Part shown: positions 1-4,952 of the stretch, piece after piece
Numbering within the stretch: position 1 is the stretch's first letter
How the letters are laid out: each line of letters opens with the position of its first letter
Source of the DNA: Pseudomonadota bacterium
GTDB lineage: Bacteria; Pseudomonadota; Alphaproteobacteria; Rhizobiales; Xanthobacteraceae
Direction of reading: 5' to 3'
Assembly (NCBI GenBank): GCA_023449855.1
Contig: JAEXHR010000149.1
Span: 1 to 9,677, forward strand
Length of the DNA: 9,677 bases
Notes under the pieces: generated by a model
The model's input: only the letters and a program-made list of their open reading frames with translations
Databases searched by the model: none
What the model was told of the DNA's origin: nothing
Position numbers and translations under genes: made by a program

Positions 1-955
1 GCGCTCCGGTGGGTGCGTCGGGCGCGACCGACGGAGCGCCGATGCGCGGTTCGGGGGCGTCCGAACGGGCCGGCTCGCCGGACGGACGGCGCAGAGCGGC
101 CTCGAGGCGCTGCGCCATGTCGGCGAGGTTCTGGTCGGCGGCGGAAATCGCAGCCGGCGTCGATGGCATGGTCGATACCACCGGTGCGGCGGGCGGTGTC
201 ACAACAGGCGCTTCCGGCTTGGCGGCAGCGACCGTCGCGGCCGTGACATTGGCACGCTCCAGCGGGCGGCTCGGAGGCATGGTGCGGATCGGCGGATCGG
301 CGCGCATCGGGCGCGGCATCATCGGCTCGCTGCGGGGCATCTCGGAACGAGGCGTCTCGCTGCGGGCGGCGCGGAGCAGGGCGGGTTCACGCTGCGGGGC
401 TGGAGCGGGCGTCGGCTCGGGGCGCGGTTCCGGACGCGGCGGTTCCGGCGTGACGGCTGCGATGGTCGGCTCCGGGCGACGCTCGGGCAGCACGGCGGCG
501 ACCGGGCGGCGGGGCTCCTCGACGAAAGACGGGCGGGCAGGGCGCGTCGGGGCCGGCTCCGGAGCCACTTCCGGTTCCGTGCTGAGATCGACAGGCTCCG
601 GCGGAGCCCAGCTCGGCGCGTCGCCGAAGGACGGACCGCGTGCGGCCTCACGCTGATTGCCCGGCTCGCGCTCGCGGCCGGAGGCGGCTCGGACGATGTT
701 CGGCTCGACCACGATATCGGAAGGACCGCCGATCATGATCAGGTGTTCGACATTGTCGCGGCGGACCAGAACCAGGCGACGGCGGCCATCGACGGCGGCG
801 GCATCGATCACGGCGAGGCGCGGCATCCGCCCGCGTGCCGAATTGGCACCGAGCCGGTTGCCGCCGAATCGGCGCACCAACCAGGCCGCGAGGCCGATCA
901 GCGCCAGCACGAAGACGAAGGCAAGAATGAAAGTGACTGCCGATGTTCCGTTCAT
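1..955 (-). CDS. fliO: FliO-like flagellar biosynthesis protein (3' end beyond the left edge)
   Basis: The frame is open from an ATG at 955 to the window edge: 318 codons, no stop, so the gene is partial. Residues 6-27 form one hydrophobic helix (FILAFVFVLALIGLAAWLV) followed by basic RRF. Residues about 45-86 are a compact region (MPRLAVIDAAAVDGRRRLVLVRRDNVEHLIMIGG) matching the small FliO domain. From about residue 100 the protein is a long Pro/Arg/Glu/Ala-rich, low-complexity tail (for example PEPRPEPTPAPAP), probably disordered and cytoplasmic. FliO assists assembly of the FliP ring in the flagellar export gate at the inner membrane. Enterobacterial FliO is much shorter, roughly 100-130 residues, so the tail is a notable extension. 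A GGGGA stretch about 11 nt before the ATG may serve as ribosome binding site. The gene is divergent from flgB. The family call rests on the N-terminal 90 residues and the flagellar context; a generic membrane-anchored protein is the alternative. Confidence 0.75.
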   Translation of the reverse strand, partial: MNGTSAVTFILAFVFVLALIGLAAWLVRRFGGNRLGANSARGRMPRLAVIDAAAVDGRRRLVLVRRDNVEHLIMIGGPSDIVVEPNIVRAASGREREPGNQREAARGPSFGDAPSWAPPEPVDLSTEPEVAPEPAPTRPARPSFVEEPRRPVAAVLPERRPEPTIAAVTPEPPRPEPRPEPTPAPAPQREPALLRAARSETPRSEMPRSEPMMPRPMRADPPIRTMPPSRPLERANVTAATVAAAKPEAPVVTPPAAPVVSTMPSTPAAISAADQNLADMAQRLEAALRRPSGEPARSDAPEPRIGAPSVAPDAPTGA

Positions 956-1059
956 AAAGAAGTCCCCAGACAGACGGCGGCTGGCTCCGCTCGCGCGCCC
1001 GACGCCTGCCGATTCTGCGATCGTTGCAGGCCGGACAACGCGGGAATCGCGCCCCGACT

Positions 1060-1095
1060 GTTAACGCCCCTCGGCAGAAACTGCCGATGGTTAAC
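1060..1095. promoter_or_regulatory. Palindrome flanked by two GTTAAC half-sites
   Basis: A perfect inverted repeat, TCGGCAG-AAA-CTGCCGA (1071-1087), sits between two copies of the self-complementary hexamer GTTAAC at 1060-1065 and 1090-1095. The two hexamers are 30 bp apart, close to three helical turns, so they face the same side of the DNA. It lies about 105-140 bp upstream of the fliO start and about 240-275 bp upstream of flgB. GTTAAC contains the CtrA half-site TTAAC on both strands. The structure is certain; its role as an operator or as part of the fliO leader is a guess. Confidence 0.35.
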
Positions 1096-1258
1096 AATAA
1101 ACTATGAATCGCCGCAGCCAAAACGACTTCTAGCCGCCCCGTCGTGTGGCTGAGCTTTGTGGTTAATCGGGCAATTCGGGCGAAAAAGCGATGCGAGGCG
1201 TAATAATCCCGCATTTTACGGGTTTGCTTTACGTTTCGGTAATCATCTGCGCCGGGAA

Positions 1259-1274
1259 TTAACCGGTTGTTAAC
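1259..1274 (+). promoter_or_regulatory. Full-consensus CtrA binding site upstream of flgB
   Basis: The sequence reads TTAACCGGTTGTTAAC, which is exactly TTAA-N7-TTAAC, the consensus for the alphaproteobacterial response regulator CtrA. It ends 62 nt before the flgB ATG. In CtrA-activated promoters the box usually overlaps the -35 region. Here TTAACC (1270-1275) could play that role, and a CCTAGC stretch at 1295-1300 lies where a -10 element would be expected, though the -10 match is only partial. The position before a flagellar operon whose last gene in this window is cckA supports function. The motif is seen directly; binding and activation are inferred. Confidence 0.75.
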
Positions 1275-1336
1275 CATGCAGCCGGCAAATTCTGCCTAGC
1301 TTCGGACAGGGCGTCCGGGTGGAGCGGAGAAGTCCG

Positions 1337-1747
1337 ATGGCGATCAGCGACCTGCCGATGTTGTCGGTGCTGCGCACCAAGATGCAGTGGCATCAGGAAC
1401 GTCAGCGTGTGCTGGCCGAGAATGTCGCCAATTCCGATACTCCGAGGTTCAGGCCGCGCGATCTCGTGGAGCCGAAATTCGACAAGGCGGGCGGTCCGGC
1501 GGCAGGCGGTGCCATGGGCACGCTGCCGATGATGCGGGCTCAGGGCGTCAACATCACGCCGTCCGGCGCGCCTGCCAATTTCGACGTCAATGGCCGCGTC
1601 GGCTACGAGACGCGCCCCGCCGGCAACGCCGTCAATCTCGAAGACGAGATGCTGAAGGTCTCCGCCAACCAGATGGATTTCGCCGCGGCGAGTTCGCTCT
1701 ACAGCCGCAGCCTCGGTCTTCTGAAGACCGCGATCGGCAAGCGCTGA
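1337..1747 (+). CDS. flgB: Flagellar proximal rod protein FlgB
   Basis: The product is 136 residues and forms part of the proximal rod that crosses the periplasm above the MS ring; it is exported by the flagellar type III apparatus and carries no cleavable signal. The N-terminal amphipathic helix and rod motif are clear at residues about 8-43: LSVLRTKMQWHQERQRVLAENVANSDTPRFRPRDL, including the diagnostic ANSDTP. The C-terminal helix (about 105-135) ends in QMDFAAASSLYSRSLGLLKTAIGKR, typical of rod proteins. The ATG at 1337 is chosen over the in-frame GTG at 1319 because a purine-rich ribosome binding site, GGAGCGGAGAAG, occupies 1321-1332 just before it. It is the first gene of the plus-strand flagellar cluster and follows the CtrA box; flgC begins 25 nt after its stop. 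Confidence 0.95.
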   Translation: MAISDLPMLSVLRTKMQWHQERQRVLAENVANSDTPRFRPRDLVEPKFDKAGGPAAGGAMGTLPMMRAQGVNITPSGAPANFDVNGRVGYETRPAGNAVNLEDEMLKVSANQMDFAAASSLYSRSLGLLKTAIGKR

Positions 1748-1772
1748 GCTTCGAGGCTGAGGAGAGGGGCAT

Positions 1773-2198
1773 ATGAGCGACAACAGCAGCGACTTCGCGA
1801 GATCAATGGGGATTGCGACCTCGGGCCTGCGCGCCCAGGCCGGTCGCATGCGCGTCATCTCGGAAAACATCGCCAATGCGCAGTCCACCGCGCAGACGCC
1901 CGGCGGCGATCCGTATCGCCGCAAGGTGCCGACATTTACGTCCGAGCTCGATCGAACACTGGATGCGCGCACCGTCGGCCTCGGCCGCGTGCGGCCCGAC
2001 ATGTCGACCTTTCCGACGCGTTACGAGCCCGGCAATCCCGCGGCGGATGCCGCCGGTAACGTCAAGGTGCCGAACGTCAATTCGCTGGTCGAGATGACCG
2101 ACATGAAGGAGGCCCAGCGCTCCTATGAAGCCAATCTCAACATCATCAGCGCCACCCGCCGCATGATCCAGCGCACCCTCGATATCCTCAAGGCCTGA
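1773..2198 (+). CDS. flgC: Flagellar proximal rod protein FlgC
   Basis: The 141-residue product has the usual FlgC length and is a proximal rod subunit exported through the flagellar gate. The N-terminal rod signature is present: SGLRAQAGRMRVISENIANAQ (about 13-33), followed by the FlgC-type loop GGDPYRRKVPTFTSEL. The C-terminal half has VPNVNSLVEMTDMKEAQRSYEANLNIISATRRMIQRTLDIL, where the MxxMxEAxRxYEAN pattern is characteristic of axial proteins. A strong ribosome binding site (AGGAGAGGGG at 1760-1769) precedes the ATG. It lies 25 nt after flgB and 14 nt before fliE, so co-transcription is very likely. Confidence 0.95.
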   Translation: MSDNSSDFARSMGIATSGLRAQAGRMRVISENIANAQSTAQTPGGDPYRRKVPTFTSELDRTLDARTVGLGRVRPDMSTFPTRYEPGNPAADAAGNVKVPNVNSLVEMTDMKEAQRSYEANLNIISATRRMIQRTLDILKA

Positions 2199-2212
2199 AC
2201 AGGACACCCATC

Positions 2213-2536
2213 ATGGCAGCCCCCAACGTCGCCGCGAATGCCTATGCCAGTCTCGCCCGCATCATGGACGGTGCCGGCGGCGTCGGCGGACTCAACAAGG
2301 TTGCCGAAGGCGGCGTCGGTCCGTCCTTCGGCGCGGTGCTCAAGGAGGCGCTCGGCAGCGTGCTCGATGCCGGCCGCAAGTCGGATGCGCAGACCGTCGC
2401 CATGGCCAATGGCAAGGCGAATGTCATGGATGTGGTTACCGCAGTGGCCGAGACCGATGTCGCCGTCTCGACGCTGGTGTCGGTCCGCGATCGCGTCATC
2501 CAGTCCTACGAAGACATTTTGAAGATGCAGATCTAA
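2213..2536 (+). CDS. fliE: Flagellar hook-basal body protein FliE
   Basis: The product has 107 residues, typical for FliE, which connects the MS ring (FliF) to the proximal rod and is among the first proteins exported. The N-terminal third is Ala/Gly-rich and probably flexible. The conserved FliE region starts near FGAVLKEALGSVLDAGRKSD (about 39-58) and continues through TVAMANGKANVMDVVTAVAETDVAVSTLVSVRDRVIQSYEDILKMQI, the usual C-terminal helix pair ending in KMQI. A modest AGGAC (2202-2206) precedes the ATG. It closes the flgBC-fliE block and is followed by a palindromic repeat rather than directly by fliQ. Confidence 0.93.
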   Translation: MAAPNVAANAYASLARIMDGAGGVGGLNKVAEGGVGPSFGAVLKEALGSVLDAGRKSDAQTVAMANGKANVMDVVTAVAETDVAVSTLVSVRDRVIQSYEDILKMQI

Positions 2537-2540
2537 CTCC

Positions 2541-2646
2541 AGTCCTCATCCTGAGGAGCCGCGCAGCGGCGTCTCGAAGGATGGCGACGGAGCTCCACAT
2601 CTCATGGTTCGAGACGGCGCTTCGCGCCTCCTCACCATGAGGGACT
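2541..2646. repeat. REP-like dispersed palindrome pair between fliE and fliQ
   Basis: Two hairpins lie head to head. The left has CATCCT (2547-2552) pairing with AGGATG (2578-2583), with an inner CCGC-GCA-GCGG stem. The right has CTCATGGT (2601-2608) pairing with ACCATGAG (2634-2641), with an inner GGCGC-GAA-GCGCC stem. The two arms are also inverted copies of one another over about 40 bp, from AGTC at 2541 to GACT at 2643-2646. Where the arms differ (CC against GG, CCGC against GCGC) the changes are matched within each hairpin, so both hairpins are preserved. This is the organisation of a BIME-type repetitive extragenic palindrome, and the sequence resembles a repeat I know to be abundant in Bradyrhizobium and Rhodopseudomonas. 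It sits in the untranslated gap of the operon and could stabilise or attenuate the transcript. Confidence 0.85.
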
Positions 2647-2666
2647 GAGTGAACAAGGATTTCCAC

Positions 2667-2930
2667 ATGACAGGCCCTGAAACTCTCGACGTTGCCCGCG
2701 ATGCGATCTGGACCATCGTGCTGGTCTCCGGGCCGCTGATGGTCGTCGGCCTCGTGGTCGGCGTCGTGATCTCACTGGTTCAGGCGCTCACCCAGGTGCA
2801 GGAACAGTCGCTGGTCTTCGTCCCGAAGATCCTCGCCGTCTTTGCCACCATGATGCTGGCGTTACCTTTCATGGGCGATACGCTGTCGAGCTACATGATG
2901 CGGATATCGTCGCGAATCATCGGGGGGTGA
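2667..2930 (+). CDS. fliQ: Flagellar export gate protein FliQ
   Basis: The product has 87 residues, the standard FliQ length, with two hydrophobic hairpin-forming helices at about 13-39 (IWTIVLVSGPLMVVGLVVGVVISLVQA) and about 50-70 (VFVPKILAVFATMMLALPFMG). The intervening ALTQVQEQSLVFVPK is the conserved FliQ loop. FliQ forms part of the FliPQR gate of the flagellar type III export apparatus in the inner membrane. The ATG at 2667 is preferred to an in-frame GTG at 2649: AAGGA (2655-2659) is correctly spaced for it, the product then begins MTGPETLDVARD as FliQ proteins do, and the GTG directly abuts the palindromic repeat. fliR starts 12 nt after the stop. No fliP is seen beside it. Confidence 0.95.
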   Translation: MTGPETLDVARDAIWTIVLVSGPLMVVGLVVGVVISLVQALTQVQEQSLVFVPKILAVFATMMLALPFMGDTLSSYMMRISSRIIGG

Positions 2931-2942
2931 TACACATCCTTC

Positions 2943-3713
2943 ATGCGCATCGACATTTCGCTCCTGCCGGCTCTCGCTGCCGCCTTCATGCTGGTGTTCG
3001 CCCGCGTCGGCGCCATGGTGATGCTGTTGCCCGGCTTCGGCGAAAGCAACATCCCGATGCGCATCAAGCTGTCGATCGCCCTGGCGCTCACGCTGATCAT
3101 GCTGCCGGCCCATCGCGCCGCCTATAATGTCGATATGACCTCGATCACCCCGATGATTGTGCTGATGCTGCGCGAGATCGTCATCGGCATCGTGCTCGGC
3201 GCCACCGCGCGCGTCACCATCTCGGCGCTGTCGGTGGCCGGTTCGGTGATCGCGCAACAACTCGGCCTCGGCTTCGTGACCTCGGTGGATCCGACGCAGG
3301 GCCAGCAGGGCGTGCTGATCGGCAATTTCCTCAATCTGCTCGGCATGACGCTGATCTTCGCCACCGACACGCATCATCTCGTGATCGCCGCGCTGAGCGA
3401 CAGTTACAAGATCTTCTCGCCGGGCGAGATACTGCCCACGGGCGATGTCGCCAAACTCGCGACCAATGCCTTCACCGCGGCGTTCAAGATCGGCGTGCAG
3501 CTCGCAGCGCCGTTCCTCGTCTTCGGCCTCGTCTTCAATATGGGGCTCGGCGTGCTGGCGCGCCTGATGCCGCAGATGCAGGTCTATTTCGTCGGCGTGC
3601 CGCTCTCGATCATGATCGGCTTCCTGATCTTCGCGCTGGTGCTCTCGGCCATGATGGGCACCTACATGGATTACTTCGCTGGTGTGATGCACCAGATGAT
3701 GCCGCGGACATAG
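2943..3713 (+). CDS. fliR: Flagellar export gate protein FliR
   Basis: The product is a 256-residue integral membrane protein of the usual FliR size. Hydrophobic segments are visible at about 8-30 (LAAAFMLVFARVGAMVMLLPGFG), 38-54, 66-90, 120-145, 175-205 and 215-245. The conserved N-terminal motif FARVGAMVMLLPGFGESNIPMRIK and the central QLGLGFVTSVDPTQGQQGVLIGNFLNLLG are diagnostic of FliR, SpaR and YscT family proteins. FliR joins FliP and FliQ in the helical export gate. Translation probably begins at the ATG at 2943; the run of G bases at the end of fliQ (2922-2927) can act as ribosome binding site, implying coupling with fliQ. flhB follows after 10 nt. Confidence 0.95.
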   Translation: MRIDISLLPALAAAFMLVFARVGAMVMLLPGFGESNIPMRIKLSIALALTLIMLPAHRAAYNVDMTSITPMIVLMLREIVIGIVLGATARVTISALSVAGSVIAQQLGLGFVTSVDPTQGQQGVLIGNFLNLLGMTLIFATDTHHLVIAALSDSYKIFSPGEILPTGDVAKLATNAFTAAFKIGVQLAAPFLVFGLVFNMGLGVLARLMPQMQVYFVGVPLSIMIGFLIFALVLSAMMGTYMDYFAGVMHQMMPRT

Positions 3714-3723
3714 GAGGGCGCCT

Positions 3724-4800
3724 GTGGCCGAGGATAGTGAGAACGAAAAAACACACGACCCCACGCAAAAAAAGCTCGACGACGCTCACCAACGCGGCGA
3801 TGTGGCGAAAAGCCAGGAGGTCAATACCTGGTTCCTGCTGGCCGGCGGCACGCTGGTGCTGTCGTCATTCCAGGCGTCGATCGGCAGCGGCCTGCTGACG
3901 CCGATGAAGAACCTGCTGCAGAATTCGTGGATGATCCGCACCGACGGGCCAGGGCTTGTCGAACTGGCGAAGCAGCTTTGCTTCTCGCTGCTGTCCACGC
4001 TGGCGATGCCGTTCCTGTTTCTGATCCTCGCGGTGCTCGCGGGCAATCTGATGCAGCACCGCCTGGTGTTCTCGGCCGAAGGCCTGACCCCGAAATTCAG
4101 CAAGCTGTCGCCGATGGAAGGCGCCAAGCGACTGTTCGGCAAGCAGGCCATCGCGAATTTCCTCAAGGGCCTGTTCAAGCTGATCGTGCTCGGAATCGTG
4201 ATGTGCGCGGTGCTCTGGCCCGAACGTTTTCGTCTCGATGCCATGGTGCGCATCGAACCGTCCGCGATCCTCGGCATTTCGATGACCCTGACGCTGAAGC
4301 TGCTGGGCGCGGTTCTCGCCATGCTGGCCTTTGTCGCCATCGCCGACTTCTTCTTCCAGTACCGGACCTGGTTCGAAAAGCTGAAGATGTCGCTGCAGGA
4401 GGTGAAGGAGGAGTTCAAGCAGTCCGAAGGCGACCCCCACATCAAGGGCAAGATCAAGCAGCTGCGTCAGCAGAGCATGAAGAAGCGCATGATGTCCGCG
4501 GTGCCCCAGGCCTCGGTGATCATCACCAACCCGACCCACTATTCGGTGGCGTTGAAATATGAGCGCGGCATGCAGGCGCCGATCTGCGTCGCCAAGGGCA
4601 TGGACGCGATCGCGCTCAAGATCCGGGAAGTTGCAGGCAAGCACGACATTCCCATCGTCGAAAACGTGCCGCTGGCGCGCGCGCTCTACGCCACCGTGGA
4701 GATCGACCAGGAAATCCCGACCGAGCACTACCAGGCGGTGGCCGAAGTGATCGGCTATGTCATGGGCCTCAAGCGCGGCCTGTCCGGACGCCCGGCGTGA
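3724..4800 (+). CDS. flhB: Flagellar export switch protein FlhB
   Basis: The product has 358 residues and controls the switch in export from rod/hook to filament substrates. The charged N-terminus carries the family motif EKTHDPTQKKLDDAHQRGDVAKSQE (about 8-32). Four membrane helices follow at about 35-52, 85-108, 148-165 and 183-208. A charged linker (about 215-258) leads to the cytoplasmic domain, which contains the autocleavage motif Asn269-Pro270-Thr271-His272, in the same numbering as the Salmonella protein, followed by YSVALKYERG. The cleavage site is therefore intact. The start is GTG, supported by AGGAGGGC at 3713-3720, overlapping the fliR stop region. It is the last gene of the tightly packed flagellar block; a 148-bp gap separates it from cckA. 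Confidence 0.96.
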   Translation: MAEDSENEKTHDPTQKKLDDAHQRGDVAKSQEVNTWFLLAGGTLVLSSFQASIGSGLLTPMKNLLQNSWMIRTDGPGLVELAKQLCFSLLSTLAMPFLFLILAVLAGNLMQHRLVFSAEGLTPKFSKLSPMEGAKRLFGKQAIANFLKGLFKLIVLGIVMCAVLWPERFRLDAMVRIEPSAILGISMTLTLKLLGAVLAMLAFVAIADFFFQYRTWFEKLKMSLQEVKEEFKQSEGDPHIKGKIKQLRQQSMKKRMMSAVPQASVIITNPTHYSVALKYERGMQAPICVAKGMDAIALKIREVAGKHDIPIVENVPLARALYATVEIDQEIPTEHYQAVAEVIGYVMGLKRGLSGRPA

Positions 4801-4952
4801 TGCTCGAGCAGTATTGGAACACGGTGCGAATCGGCCGGTTGGGCGCAAAAGAGCGGCGGAACCGCTTGCGTGCTCCCTGCCGGTTGGGGCACTCAGGAGG
4901 CGCGCTTGCGCGCGCTGCAACAACGATAGATAGGCGATACCCCGTCCGATGA
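4800..4952 (+). CDS. Possible 50-residue protein bridging flhB and cckA
   Basis: An ATG at 4800 overlaps the flhB stop (TGATG), and its frame runs 50 codons to a TGA at 4950-4952 that overlaps the cckA start (ATGA at 4949-4952). It fills the gap exactly, with one-base and three-base overlaps at its ends, an arrangement typical of translational coupling. The product starts MLEQYWNTVRIG, is rich in Arg, Leu and Ala, has no membrane segment and resembles nothing I recognise. Against it: the codons include ATA, AGG, ACA, TCA, GGA and several TTG and CGA, unlike the strongly G/C-ending codons of the neighbours, and there is no clear ribosome binding site other than coupling to flhB. It may simply be intergenic sequence that happens to be open. 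Confidence 0.2.
   Translation: MLEQYWNTVRIGRLGAKERRNRLRAPCRLGHSGGALARAATTIDRRYPVR

Larger units (their letters stand above)
956..1336. other. Gene-free divergent regulatory region between fliO and flgB
   Basis: This stretch of 381 bases has no convincing coding frame and is visibly richer in A+T than its surroundings, especially 1085-1280. It must contain the promoters of both divergent genes. It holds a full CtrA box (1259-1274), two GTTAAC half-sites (1060-1065 and 1090-1095) flanking a small perfect palindrome (1071-1087), and an isolated TTAA at 1163-1166. A TTTACG hexamer also occurs twice, at 1215-1220 and 1228-1233. I see no RNA gene here. Confidence 0.7.

Noticed and set aside
9..656. 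Plus-strand frame opposite the fliO tail
   Set aside because: The product is Gly/Ser/Arg/Ala low complexity. The minus-strand fliO frame has the recognisable domain and runs through the whole region.
648..1277. Minus-strand frame across the fliO-flgB intergenic region
   Set aside because: Its N-terminal half covers A+T-rich regulatory sequence and its remainder is out of frame with fliO; it has no domain.
2862..3764. Minus-strand frame of 300 codons opposite fliR
   Set aside because: It is antisense to fliR; the product is unusually rich in His, Asp, Glu and Arg, as expected from reverse-reading hydrophobic codons.
4834..4888. Direct repeat GCCGGTTGGG at 4834-4843 and 4879-4888
   Set aside because: Ten bases of GC-rich sequence repeated once 45 bp apart can occur by chance; no dyad or regulatory context supports it.
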